The position numbers and the translations under genes are program-made. Below the pieces are notes generated by a model that was not told the DNA's origin, did no database searches, and saw nothing but the letters and a program-made list of their open reading frames with translations. A stretch of DNA of 36,145 bases, taken from positions 1 through 36,145 of the IMG/VR virus record IMGVR_UViG_3300019762_000018; one strand, 5' to 3'. Source of the DNA: a virus. How positions within the stretch are numbered: the first letter of the stretch is position 1; each line of letters opens with the position of its first letter. This document shows, in pieces, positions 5,704 through 12,416 of the stretch.

Positions 5704-6750
5704 ATGGAATTTAATTACAAATGGAATTTATCAGATTTAAAAAAAGTTAAACCTAACGGATATAAAGTATTTAGTTGTTTTGCTGGTGGTGGTGGAAGTT
5801 CACAAGGTTATAAAATGGCTGGATATGATGTAATAGGCTGTAACGAGATAGACCATAGACAAATGGAAATATATAAATATAATTTAAAACCTAAATATTC
5901 ATACTTAGAAGATATTAGAACTTTTAGACTTAGAGAAGATTTACCAAAACAATTATTTGAATTAGATATTTTAGACGCTTCATTTCCTTGTAGTTTATTT
6001 TCAACTGCAAATCCTAAAGCTGATGCAAAAAAAGGTAAAGAGGTTAAATTTAGAGAGGGTCAAGTTAAGCAAACTTTGGATGACCTGGCTTTTGAAGCGA
6101 TAAAACTAGTCGATAAAATAAAACCTAAAATTTGTGTATTTGAAAATGTAAAAGGTTTATTACAAGAAAAAAATAAATGGTATGTAGAACAGATATATTC
6201 TCAATTTGATAAAATAGGATATAGAATTTGTCATCATCTTATAAACTGTGCTGATTTAGGAGTTCCACAAAATAGAAGAAGAGTTTTTTTCTTTGCTGTT
6301 AGAAATGATATATTTGTTCCTACTGCTGATATATTTGAAACTGAACCATTGATAAACCTAAATATCAAGGAGAATCATGTGCCATTTAAAGACATAGAGA
6401 GCTTTGATGAAAGTCCATTATTTAATAATCCCTCTCCTAGTTGTAAAAAAGGTTGGGATAATGCTTTACCTGGTCATAAACTTTATGAAGATAAAAAATT
6501 TACAAGCTATAAAATTGACCCAAATAAAACATTGAAGACAATAGCTTCAAATTCATCAAAGGCCAGGGAGGGAGCATTACACTATAAAGATTTCAGGATG
6601 CTTACTCAAAGCGAAGTGTACAAAGCTTTTTCATTTCCTTTGGATTATGAATGCAAAGACCCATATTATGTTTGTGGTATGTGTGTTCCACCTTTAGCAA
6701 TGTATAGAATAAGTAAAGAGATTCAAATACAATGGTTAGATAAGTTATAA
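5704..6750 (+). CDS. DNA (cytosine-5-)-methyltransferase
   Basis: A 348-residue C5-cytosine methyltransferase. Motif I (F-S-C-F-A-G-G-G-G-S-S-Q-G, residues 23-35) binds S-adenosylmethionine; motif IV is F-P-C-S (nucleophile Cys96); motif VI F-E-N-V-K-G; motif VIII G-V-P-Q-N-R-R-R-V-F-F; a target-recognition region follows; the C-terminus has the C-V-P-P form of motif X. The ATG at 5704 follows GGTGG; an open frame extends upstream but lacks a better start. No restriction endonuclease is adjacent, so it is probably an orphan enzyme that protects phage DNA. The stop overlaps the next start (TAATG). Confidence 0.92.
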   Translation: MEFNYKWNLSDLKKVKPNGYKVFSCFAGGGGSSQGYKMAGYDVIGCNEIDHRQMEIYKYNLKPKYSYLEDIRTFRLREDLPKQLFELDILDASFPCSLFSTANPKADAKKGKEVKFREGQVKQTLDDLAFEAIKLVDKIKPKICVFENVKGLLQEKNKWYVEQIYSQFDKIGYRICHHLINCADLGVPQNRRRVFFFAVRNDIFVPTADIFETEPLINLNIKENHVPFKDIESFDESPLFNNPSPSCKKGWDNALPGHKLYEDKKFTSYKIDPNKTLKTIASNSSKAREGALHYKDFRMLTQSEVYKAFSFPLDYECKDPYYVCGMCVPPLAMYRISKEIQIQWLDKL

Positions 6751-6914
6751 TGGCTAAACAAAAAGAAAAACCAAAAAAGTTCTTTGACTGCAATACCTGT
6801 ACCGAAAATAAAGACAATTATTGTAGCCTTAGAATAAATACAAAGCCAACAGAATCAGCAAAATGTGAGAATATTACAATTTGCGACTTCTTTGGATTAA
6901 CTAAGTTAGATTAA
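6750..6914 (+). CDS. Cys-rich small protein, probable metal binder
   Basis: 54 residues with C-N-T-C near residue 14 and further cysteines at N-Y-C-S, K-C-E-N and I-C-D-F: six in all, suited to binding Zn or an Fe-S cluster. The start overlaps the methyltransferase stop, so translation is coupled and a functional link is possible. Not recognised as a named family. Confidence 0.55.
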   Translation: MAKQKEKPKKFFDCNTCTENKDNYCSLRINTKPTESAKCENITICDFFGLTKLD

Positions 6915-6919
6915 AGATT

Positions 6920-6931
6920 TATAATGTTATA
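6920..6931 (+). promoter_or_regulatory. Palindromic early/moron promoter, copy 2
   Basis: TATAATGTTATA, preceded by AAAGATT and followed by CTTCTATTAC exactly as at copy 1 (1512). It lies immediately after the Cys-rich gene and serves the gene at 6967, whose leader is GAGAGGTTTGGAAA. Confidence 0.7.
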
Positions 6932-6966
6932 CTTCTATTACATTAAAACAAAGAGAGGTTTGGAAA

Positions 6967-7224
6967 ATGAAGACATTTAAAGATTTAGAAGATATGAAAA
7001 GTGATACTTTTTTTACAAGAAGAGGTTTAACTTTTGAAAATGGTTATGGAATATCTGTAGTTACAGGAGCAGGTGCTTATACAGACAATGAAGATGAATT
7101 TGAAATCGCAGTTATTGGTAAAGATGGTCACATAACATATGATACTGAAATTACTAACGATGTAATAGGTCATCTTTCAAGAGATGAAGTAACTGATATT
7201 ATGAAAAAAATTCAGGAGCTTTAA
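6967..7224 (+). CDS. Unknown phage protein, 85 aa
   Basis: Not recognised. First gene behind palindromic promoter copy 2. An acidic, probably alpha/beta protein; a G-L-T-F-E-N-G-Y-G-I-S-V-V-T segment (about residues 20-33) precedes an acidic loop, D-N-E-D-E-F-E, and a helix ends the chain. The next gene starts 1 bp after its stop. It probably acts early, since it precedes the recombination genes. Confidence 0.6.
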   Translation: MKTFKDLEDMKSDTFFTRRGLTFENGYGISVVTGAGAYTDNEDEFEIAVIGKDGHITYDTEITNDVIGHLSRDEVTDIMKKIQEL

Positions 7225-7225
7225 A

Positions 7226-7432
7226 ATGTTAGAAAGTTGTTATGCAGATGAATATAAAATGGAAGAGAAAGAGCGTTTAGAAGATGAAGCGTTTGAGCGG
7301 TTTCAAAAGTTAATAGAAGCAGAACTTTTAGAATACGAAAGATTAGTTGCAGTTATGCAAATTGCAGCAGAAAAGTTTGAAAATTATGACTTTAGAGAAA
7401 AGTTAAATGATATTTTGATAGGAGAGATTTAA
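7226..7432 (+). CDS. Unknown acidic helical protein, 68 aa
   Basis: Not recognised. Almost entirely charged amphipathic helix, strongly acidic, without membrane or metal motifs. The C-terminal four residues (I-G-E-I) and their codons recur in a 9-codon ORF at 7484. It might be a protein-protein adaptor; no function assigned. Confidence 0.5.
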   Translation: MLESCYADEYKMEEKERLEDEAFERFQKLIEAELLEYERLVAVMQIAAEKFENYDFREKLNDILIGEI

Positions 7433-7438
7433 AATAAC

Positions 7439-7466
7439 ACCACATCGTTGAAGCTAACGGGGTGGT
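7439..7466 (+). promoter_or_regulatory. Intergenic stem-loop before the recombinase gene
   Basis: ACCAC (7439-7443) pairs with GTGGT (7462-7466), with an inner CGTT/AACG stem (7446-7449, 7456-7459). No T-run follows. It sits between the acidic protein gene and the recombinase, so it may be a processing or attenuation structure. Confidence 0.4.
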
Positions 7467-7483
7467 AAAAATAGGAGAAAAAG

Positions 7484-7513
7484 ATGAATGAAATTTTTAT
7501 AGGGGAGATATAA
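7484..7513 (+). CDS. 9-codon mini-ORF coupled to the annealing protein
   Basis: ATG at 7484 after AGGAGAAAA, nine codons (M-N-E-I-F-I-G-E-I), with its TAA overlapping the next ATG (7511-7515). Its end repeats the end of the gene at 7226 in both protein and DNA. It may be a leader peptide for coupled initiation or a duplicated gene end. Confidence 0.35.
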   Translation: MNEIFIGEI

Positions 7514-8127
7514 TGGAAGATAATTTAAAGCTTTGGGATAGTGTAAAAGCAACAGACCCAAAATATTTAAAAAAAGTAAAAAGCGGCGGTCGTGAATATT
7601 CTGCTATTGATGCTTATTATCAGATGGAAGTAGCAACTAAGAAATTTGGAAGCTATGGGAGTTCTTGGGGACTTAGAAACATAGAAACAAATTTTTTAAC
7701 AATAGGAAACGACACTTTGGGAAATTTAAAGGCAGAATTTTATTATCCTGATGGAAAGTTTGATATTATAAACAGTATCAAGGTAGTCTACAAAACAAAT
7801 GGCTATCAAGGTAAAGAGGGATATATGAAATCTGATGAAGATTGGGCTAAAAAGATAGAAACAAATACTATTTCCAAAGCACTTTCAAAATTAGGGTTTA
7901 ATGTAGATGTGTTTATGGGTAAATTTGAAGATAATGAATATGTGCAAGAGTTAAATTATATTCACGCGAAAGTAAGCGGTGCAGTAATAGATACAGAAAA
8001 AATATCAGAGCTTATTGTTCATCTTAAAAAAAGAGGTATTTCAGTACAGTCAGTAGTTACAAGTTATAGCGTTAATCACTTAGGACAATTAACGGAATCA
8101 CAATATAAAGAAATTTTAGGGAATTAG
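7513..8127 (+). CDS. Single-strand annealing protein, Rad52-like (Sak3-type)
   Basis: 204 residues. The N-terminal part (W-D-S-V, then Y-L-K-K-V, then Y-S-A-I-D-A-Y-Y-Q-M-E-V-A-T-K-K-F-G, then W-G-L) and the N-T-I-S-K-A-L-S-K-L-G-F segment (about residues 118-129) fit Rad52-superfamily phage recombinases such as Sak3. The C-terminal 50 residues form the short helical appendix often seen on phage recombinases (S-E-L-I-V-H-L-K-K-R-G, then L-T-E-S-Q-Y-K-E-I). It would coat and anneal single strands in recombination-dependent replication. Neighbours support this: a DUF1351 protein, nucleases and an SSB-like protein follow. Confidence 0.7.
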   Translation: MEDNLKLWDSVKATDPKYLKKVKSGGREYSAIDAYYQMEVATKKFGSYGSSWGLRNIETNFLTIGNDTLGNLKAEFYYPDGKFDIINSIKVVYKTNGYQGKEGYMKSDEDWAKKIETNTISKALSKLGFNVDVFMGKFEDNEYVQELNYIHAKVSGAVIDTEKISELIVHLKKRGISVQSVVTSYSVNHLGQLTESQYKEILGN

Positions 8128-8130
8128 AAA

Positions 8131-9183
8131 ATGGAAAAAATAAATCAAGAAACAGGCGAATTTGAAACAGTAGAAGTTGTAAGTGAAAATTTACCAATAG
8201 ATATAAATATAGAGCCAATAGTTGACTATAAAGCATTAGAAATTAAGTTTAACTATGAAGAACTTAAAAGTATGATGACTAGAGGACTTGAAGAGTATAA
8301 AATAGAAGTAAACTATGATAATCTAAAAGATGCAAATAAAATGGCAACTAAACTAAACAAACTAGCAGGAACAATCAAAAGAGCTAGAATCGATAATAAA
8401 AAAGAAATGCTAAAGCCTTTGACGGATTTTGAAACAAAGATGAAAGACTTAGAAGATACAGCACAAAAAGGGCGTGAGTTTATTTTAAATCAAGTAAATG
8501 TTTTTAATGATGAATTAAAAAGTATTTGTCTGAATCTTTTAGAAAAACTATTAAAAGAAAAGTACGAAGAAAAAGGAATATTAGAAGAGTTCCAAACTTT
8601 AGATATAAGCGATTTATCAATAATATCTAATATTAGCGAATCAATGAAACTTACAAAAAAAGCAAAAGACACTTTAGAAACTAGAGTAAATATGCAACTT
8701 ACGGCACAAACAAATAAAAAAATGCGTTTAATGATGTTAGAAAATGAATGTTTAAAAGCTGGATTAAAAGTTCTATTAAATGAAAATGATGTGTCTAGTT
8801 TTATTTTAGAATCTGATTTAAAATACAATGAACAGTTAGCAAACTTAATTAATAGAGAGCTAGAAAAACAGAAGCAAATAGAATTAAATTTAGAAGCAGA
8901 AAGACAAAAAAAAGAAGAGTTTAAAAAGAAACAGAAAGAAATAGAAGAGAGAAGAATCGAAAGAGAAGCAGAAGAAGAGCTAGAAAAACAGAAGCAAATA
9001 GATATTAAAGAAGTTGAAAAAGTTAAAGAAATTGAAAAAGAAACTGGTGTTCGAGTTGTTCACTATGTAGCCACTTTTGAAATGGAAGTTCCTTTAAATA
9101 CAACAGATGAAGCTATTAAAAGTAAGTATGACAAAAAGATGAGAGAATTTTCAACAACTTTTTATAAATCTGAAATCATATAA
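8131..9183 (+). CDS. DUF1351 family protein
   Basis: 350 residues. The order beta segment (residues 25-45), long helical region with K-L-N-K-L-A and K-K-E-M-L-K-P-L (80-110), a middle domain, then a Glu/Lys coiled coil (about 285-325) matches DUF1351 proteins, which accompany phage annealing proteins. The coiled coil contains a repeated E-L-E-K-Q-K-Q-I unit (DNA near 8860 and 8980). A role in recombination, probably as a partner of the annealing protein encoded just before it, is inferred from conserved neighbourhood. Its stop overlaps the next ATG. Confidence 0.7.
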   Translation: MEKINQETGEFETVEVVSENLPIDINIEPIVDYKALEIKFNYEELKSMMTRGLEEYKIEVNYDNLKDANKMATKLNKLAGTIKRARIDNKKEMLKPLTDFETKMKDLEDTAQKGREFILNQVNVFNDELKSICLNLLEKLLKEKYEEKGILEEFQTLDISDLSIISNISESMKLTKKAKDTLETRVNMQLTAQTNKKMRLMMLENECLKAGLKVLLNENDVSSFILESDLKYNEQLANLINRELEKQKQIELNLEAERQKKEEFKKKQKEIEERRIEREAEEELEKQKQIDIKEVEKVKEIEKETGVRVVHYVATFEMEVPLNTTDEAIKSKYDKKMREFSTTFYKSEII

Positions 9184-9587
9184 TGAAAATAAACAATAAT
9201 TACAATCGTTTCCATCATGGAGCAATATTAAACGATATGTTTCATAATAGAAGCTTTTTATCGTTTGGGTTTTTAAATATAATAGATACTCAAACGAATC
9301 AACCATTTACAATTGTAAAAGGAGAACATTATACAGAAGTAGCGAATAACTATGATGATATAAAATCTCCTTACACTTTAAAAAATTGGTTAAAATTAGC
9401 AGATTGTAATTATCCTAGAAACAAAGATGGAGAGCTTAAGGATTATCCAAAAAGCACAACAGAACTAACAAGCAAAGAAGTGCACGAGCATCAAGAGTTT
9501 ATAAGACTAGTAGCTGTAAATAATGGCTACACGCTTAAGATAGATGATGAAGAGTGGAATAGAATGATACAGATGTACAATAGATAA
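9183..9587 (+). CDS. Unknown protein, 134 aa
   Basis: Not recognised. TAATG coupling to the DUF1351 gene suggests a shared recombination role. It begins with an Asn/His/Phe-rich segment and continues as a mixed alpha/beta protein; no metal, membrane or nucleotide motif is clear. Confidence 0.55.
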   Translation: MKINNNYNRFHHGAILNDMFHNRSFLSFGFLNIIDTQTNQPFTIVKGEHYTEVANNYDDIKSPYTLKNWLKLADCNYPRNKDGELKDYPKSTTELTSKEVHEHQEFIRLVAVNNGYTLKIDDEEWNRMIQMYNR

Positions 9588-9602
9588 AATGGGTTAAGTA
9601 AA

Positions 9603-9749
9603 ATGAATACTACAATTTTTATAATTTCGATTGTTTGGGCATTTATATATAATAATCATTTCGGATTTAATTGGACTTCCAAAAGTTCGGAAGAAATTAT
9701 TTGCGATGGTATATTCGCAATATTAATATGTATGTCGATAATTAAATAA
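9603..9749 (+). CDS. Small two-TM membrane protein, 48 aa
   Basis: Two hydrophobic segments (residues 4-16 and about 34-47) are separated by a polar W-T-S-K-S-S-E-E loop. It lies in an early operon, where small membrane proteins often alter host physiology or block superinfection. The ribosome-binding site is weak. Function unknown. Confidence 0.45.
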   Translation: MNTTIFIISIVWAFIYNNHFGFNWTSKSSEEIICDGIFAILICMSIIK

Positions 9750-9761
9750 AAACAGAATAGC

Positions 9762-9777
9762 ATAGTATAAATACTAT
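9762..9777. promoter_or_regulatory. 16-bp palindrome, possible operator
   Basis: ATAGTAT-AA-ATACTAT, perfect. It shares the AGTAT/ATACT half-sites of the phage's palindromic promoters but with 2 bp rather than 6 bp between them. A -10-like TATAAA lies inside. It stands 14 bp before the gene at 9791. Confidence 0.35.
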
Positions 9778-9790
9778 AAAAAGGATAAAA

Positions 9791-9886
9791 ATGATAAAAA
9801 TAAAACTAAATCAAATTACAGACTTTACAGCAACTTTTAAATTTAAAGGCGAAGTTGGATTTTATAGAGTGAAGATTTTTCAATGA
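9791..9886 (+). CDS. 31-aa basic peptide
   Basis: ATG at 9791 with AAGGAT in front; the stop overlaps the ATG of the HNH gene (ATGA at 9883-9886). Alternating hydrophobic and Lys residues suggest a small beta structure. Possible leader or true microprotein; not recognised. Confidence 0.4.
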   Translation: MIKIKLNQITDFTATFKFKGEVGFYRVKIFQ

Positions 9887-10212
9887 TTGGAATATCAAAA
9901 GCCGAACAGTTAAAGCATAATGAAAATCAAAAAGACAAAAGAGTAAGCAAATCAGAATTAAAGTCAAGAGTAGAATTTATACTAAGTAAAGAAGTTTGTC
10001 AAGTGTGTAATGTATCAACAAATTTAGATTATCCACATCATAGTGAGTTTGGATTATCTAAGAAGAATGATTATAGTTTAATAAACATTTGTATTGATTG
10101 TCATAGACATATTCACACTAAAGGATTTCCTATACACGGACTAAGCAGAAACGACACTATACAAATAGGAATAAGAAACAATACGGAGTATTTTTTAAAT
10201 GAAAAAAGATGA
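9883..10212 (+). CDS. HNH-type zinc endonuclease-like protein
   Basis: 109 residues. C39-x2-C42, P-H-H (52-53), then N-I-C70-I-D-C73-H74-R-H-I-H78: the cysteine pairs and His cluster of a compact HNH/treble-clef nuclease, as in DUF968 and NinG-like phage recombination proteins. The first 30 residues are a basic helix. Its place between the annealing protein and a VRR-NUC nuclease points to processing recombination intermediates rather than homing. The 3' end overlaps the next gene by 14 bp. Confidence 0.65.
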   Translation: MIGISKAEQLKHNENQKDKRVSKSELKSRVEFILSKEVCQVCNVSTNLDYPHHSEFGLSKKNDYSLINICIDCHRHIHTKGFPIHGLSRNDTIQIGIRNNTEYFLNEKR

Positions 10213-10586
10213 ACAGAAACTATCTGAAAACATAGCTAAATTTTTAAGAACTCAATACAAAGATATTATATTTCGATTTGATATAGGAGCAGACATAAAG
10301 CTTACAATTGGACAAGCCACAAGAGTAAAAAATAAACTTCTACATGATAGAGGATATCCCTGACCTACTTATTTGTGAAATGCGAAGCGGATTTGGTGGT
10401 TTATACATAGAATTAAAAAAGAACAAAGGAGAAGTTTATAAGATAAATGGAGAGTTTAAAAAGAATGAACATCTAGCAGAGCAGTTGAGATATCACGAAA
10501 GACTTAGAGAAAAAGGCTATAAAGTGATTTTCGGATTAGGATTTGACGATACAGTCAAAAAAATAAAAGAATATTTAAAAGGATAA
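10199..10586 (+). CDS. VRR-NUC nuclease expressed by +1 frameshift
   Basis: The frame opened at 10199 ends at TGA (10361-10363) after 54 codons, exactly between Pro and Asp of the family's G-x-P-D motif. The +1 frame supplies D-L-L-I, then G-G-L-Y-I-E-L-K-K (catalytic E-x-K) and the helical end, up to 10586. Reading CCC, shifting +1 and continuing at GAC (10362) gives one 128-residue protein with D55, E71 and K73 in place. VRR-NUC enzymes are PD-(D/E)XK nucleases that cut structured DNA. The 54-residue zero-frame product would be inactive. An ATG at 10344 could start the second frame but has no ribosome-binding site and would lose the first helix. A plain inactivating frameshift is the alternative. 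Confidence 0.7.
10349..10363 (+). other. prfB-like +1 frameshift signal
   Basis: AGAGGA (10349-10354), TAT, CCC, TGA, then C. The E. coli release-factor-2 signal has AGGGGG, TAT, CTT, TGA, C: same order, same 3-nt spacing between the internal Shine-Dalgarno-like element and the slippery codon, same weak TGA-C stop. CCC followed by T allows proline tRNA to re-pair with CCT. CCC-TGA +1 shifting is reported for Listeria phage PSA (from memory). Confidence 0.65.
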
Positions 10587-10589
10587 ATC

Positions 10590-10913
10590 ATCAAAAATTT
10601 AAGTGTAGCAAATGGAACATACGAAAAAGACGGACAACAAAAGACAAGATGGGTAAATGTAGGTAAGATTATGGAAAAAGATGGAAAAGAATTTATGCTT
10701 ATTGACCCATTAGTAAACTTTGCAGCATTTCCAAGAGAAGCTGGAAAAGATATGGTAATGGTTGGAATCTTTGAAGAACAAAATAGCAATAATCAAAACC
10801 AAGGTAATTATAATAATCAACAACCGCAACAAAACTATAACAATCAAGGACAACAACAATATAGCCAACAACCGCAACAAAACTACAACCAGCCACCGCA
10901 ACAACAATATTAA
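10590..10913 (+). CDS. SSB-like protein with Q/N-rich tail; probable ATC start
   Basis: A conserved-looking N-terminal domain (K-N-L-S-V-A-N-G-T-Y, then K-T-R-W-V-N-V-G-K-I-M, then F-P-R-E-A-G-K-D) of about 63 residues is followed by about 45 residues of Q/N/P/Y repeats ending Q-Q-Q-Y, like the disordered tail of single-strand DNA-binding proteins. The domain runs upstream of the first ATG (10671) without a break to the TAA of the nuclease gene. The only start that keeps it whole is ATC at 10590, 6 nt after AAGGA. An ATG start at 10671 would remove 27 residues. It probably covers single strands in replication and recombination. Confidence 0.6.
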   Translation: MKNLSVANGTYEKDGQQKTRWVNVGKIMEKDGKEFMLIDPLVNFAAFPREAGKDMVMVGIFEEQNSNNQNQGNYNNQQPQQNYNNQGQQQYSQQPQQNYNQPPQQQY

Positions 10914-10925
10914 AAAAAGAATTTA

Positions 10926-10973
10926 TAAATATTTACTAAAACTATTGACAATAGTAAATATTTATTATATAAT
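10926..10973 (+). promoter_or_regulatory. Consensus promoter embedded in overlapping palindromes
   Basis: TTGACA (10945-10950), 17 bp, TATAAT (10968-10973): perfect consensus. The -35 is the centre of ACTATTGACAATAGT (10941-10955), a perfect 15-bp palindrome. A 13-bp inverted repeat, TAAATATTTACTA (10926-10938) with TAGTAAATATTTA (10952-10964), overlaps it. A regulator bound here would block the -35. Transcription should start at about 10980, the A of the next gene's ATG. Confidence 0.8.
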
Positions 10974-10979
10974 TACAGC

Positions 10980-11171
10980 ATGAAAGAAAATACAACATTA
11001 AAAAAAGTAACAGACCAGCAGTTGATTAATGAAAGCGGAATAAATAGAACCACTTTTTTTAAGATAAAAAAACAATACCCAAAAGCAATTAAATTAATGC
11101 AAAAAGGTTTTATTGTTGGAATGATACTAAAAGATGATGTTGTAAATTCTTTACTTAAAAACAAGGAATAA
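10980..11171 (+). CDS. Small HTH regulator, apparently leaderless mRNA
   Basis: 63 residues. T-D-Q-Q-L-I-N-E-S-G-I-N-R-T-T-F-F-K-I-K-K (about residues 11-31) reads as a helix-turn-helix of Cro/MerR-like type, followed by a basic helix and a short C-terminal helix. There is no Shine-Dalgarno sequence, and the -10 box ends 6 bp before the ATG, so the transcript should begin at the start codon, as lambda cI mRNA from PRM does. Palindromes over the promoter suggest self-regulation. It is a candidate for the switch protein of this phage. DNA binding and autoregulation are inferred. Confidence 0.65.
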   Translation: MKENTTLKKVTDQQLINESGINRTTFFKIKKQYPKAIKLMQKGFIVGMILKDDVVNSLLKNKE

Positions 11172-11174
11172 AAT

Positions 11175-11387
11175 ATGAATTTAGATAAGCTAACTATTTT
11201 TAATAGTGAAGAAAAAACAACTGAGATGCGGGAAGTAACCGTTACGCTTACTTTCGAGATGGAAGATGGAAAATGTGTAGATGAAAGTTTACAACCATTA
11301 TATGATTATGTAGCGCCAAAAAAAGAAGAGGTTGAAGAACCTGAAACAACAAGCACAACAGATGGACTTAATTATTTTGAGGAATAA
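11175..11387 (+). CDS. Unknown acidic protein, 70 aa
   Basis: Not recognised. A predicted beta segment (V-T-V-T-L-T-F-E-M-E, about residues 22-31) is followed by an acidic, Thr/Glu-rich and probably disordered tail ending Y-F-E-E. It lies 3 bp after the HTH gene and so is cotranscribed with it. DNA mimicry or an adaptor role is possible but unsupported. Confidence 0.5.
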   Translation: MNLDKLTIFNSEEKTTEMREVTVTLTFEMEDGKCVDESLQPLYDYVAPKKEEVEEPETTSTTDGLNYFEE

Positions 11388-11393
11388 TAAAAC

Positions 11394-11413
11394 TTAGGGA
11401 GTAAAATCCCTAA
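11394..11413 (+). promoter_or_regulatory. Intergenic stem-loop
   Basis: TTAGGGA (11394-11400) and TCCCTAA (11407-11413), a perfect 7-bp stem with a 6-nt loop. No T-run follows, so it is not a classic terminator. It may shape mRNA between the HTH operon and the following small genes. Confidence 0.4.
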
Positions 11414-11469
11414 ATTATCAAATAAGCAGTTAATGACTGTTTAAAGATGATTTTAAAATGGAGAAGAAA

Positions 11470-11559
11470 ATGAAAGAAATAAGAGAACAAATGAAAACGG
11501 ATAAAGACTTAGTAAAAAGAATAAGTGAATATGTGAAAGGTTTAGAAGATGACAAATAA
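11470..11559 (+). CDS. 29-aa charged helical peptide
   Basis: ATG at 11470 with GGAGAAG in front (an in-frame ATG at 11458 is less well placed). All charged helix. Its end overlaps the next gene's start (11549). Not recognised. Confidence 0.4.
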   Translation: MKEIREQMKTDKDLVKRISEYVKGLEDDK

Positions 11560-11758
11560 TGAAGAATTAAAAGCAATGCTAAATAAGATGGAAAATGTAC
11601 TTGAACAAGCTATTGCATTAAAAGAAGAAAATAGACAACTTAGAATAGAAAATCAAAAGCTAAAAGAAAAAGACGAAGTGCTTGATAAAGATATAAGTGA
11701 CTTCAACAAAAAGCTTGAATACTTTACAGCAAAAAGAGATGGTGCAGTAAATGAGTGA
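11549..11758 (+). CDS. Coiled-coil protein, 69 aa
   Basis: About residues 5-55 form a heptad-type coiled coil (L-K-A-M-L-N-K-M, L-E-Q-A-I-A-L-K-E-E-N, L-R-I-E-N-Q-K-L). It resembles small phage coiled-coil accessory proteins. The gene overlaps its neighbours on both sides (11549-11559 and 11751-11758), so it is part of a tightly packed operon. Function unknown. Confidence 0.55.
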   Translation: MTNNEELKAMLNKMENVLEQAIALKEENRQLRIENQKLKEKDEVLDKDISDFNKKLEYFTAKRDGAVNE

Positions 11759-11861
11759 ATATAACTTTAAAGAAAACAAACTGACAGCATTTGGAATATT
11801 TATAAGATTTGCACTATTTACTGGATTAATTGTTGCATTAAGTTTATGGATAGCAAAATGA
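11751..11861 (+). CDS. 36-aa single-TM protein
   Basis: A short polar N-terminus, then one hydrophobic helix (about residues 13-34) ending in Lys. Start overlaps the coiled-coil gene; stop overlaps the next ATG (ATGA at 11858-11861). First of several membrane or exported products in this operon. Not recognised. Confidence 0.45.
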   Translation: MSEYNFKENKLTAFGIFIRFALFTGLIVALSLWIAK

Positions 11862-12025
11862 AAAATGAAGAAATAGGCTCAAAAGAAACAAAAGAGTTTT
11901 TGCAGGAAAAAATCTACTTAATGAAATTTATTGAAGATATAAAAACTATGACAATGAATGAATTAATAGAGCTTGAGTCTGCATTAGAAAATGAAAAAAA
12001 TAATAGATTTGGAATTGATATTTAA
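11858..12025 (+). CDS. Unknown helical protein, 55 aa
   Basis: Charged, helical, no motif. ATGA overlap before and TAATG overlap after show coupled translation with the TM peptide and the lipoprotein. Not recognised. Confidence 0.45.
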   Translation: MKNEEIGSKETKEFLQEKIYLMKFIEDIKTMTMNELIELESALENEKNNRFGIDI

Positions 12026-12372
12026 TGATTAAAGAAATACTTGCAATAACAACAATTATTTTATTAACAGGTTGTAACCAAGTAACTAAAAACACAGTTA
12101 GCTATAAGTACGCAGAATGTGTTGGTAGTGGAGATGTTGGTATTGTACTAAAAGGAAATTTATATGTATGTATTGACGAAAAAACAACAGTTAAGAGATA
12201 CATTCCAATTAAGAAAAAAGAAGTTAAACAAGTTCGAATTAAAAAAGGTGAATGCGAAACAGAAATAACAGCTATTTACAAAAAAAGCAAACATATAGGT
12301 AAAAAGTCTTTAATTATTTGCGAGGGTAAATTGCTAGAAGATGGTCAAAAATCAAGAATAGTTTATAAATAA
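12025..12372 (+). CDS. Phage-encoded lipoprotein, 115 aa
   Basis: The N-terminus is a short signal peptide with hydrophobic core I-L-A-I-T-T-I-I-L-L and lipobox L-T-G-C, lipidated Cys17. The mature part is basic with four further cysteines that could form disulfides, which suits the periplasm or outer membrane. Small phage lipoproteins often block receptors or DNA entry and so exclude later phages (Llp- and Cor-like roles); that role is inferred only from export and position among accessory genes. A spanin role is less likely since it is far from the lysis genes. Confidence 0.65.
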   Translation: MIKEILAITTIILLTGCNQVTKNTVSYKYAECVGSGDVGIVLKGNLYVCIDEKTTVKRYIPIKKKEVKQVRIKKGECETEITAIYKKSKHIGKKSLIICEGKLLEDGQKSRIVYK

Positions 12373-12416
12373 CTAATAATATGTTAAAATAACCAAACCA
12401 AATAAAAAGGATAACA

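Noticed and set aside
8490-8828. Reverse frame opposite the DUF1351 gene
   Set aside because: Phe/Ser-rich translation of Lys/Glu codons read backwards; no promoter or ribosome site.
10790-10912. CAA-rich repetitive DNA as a separate repeat element
   Set aside because: It is codon-level low complexity encoding the Q/N-rich tail of the SSB-like protein.
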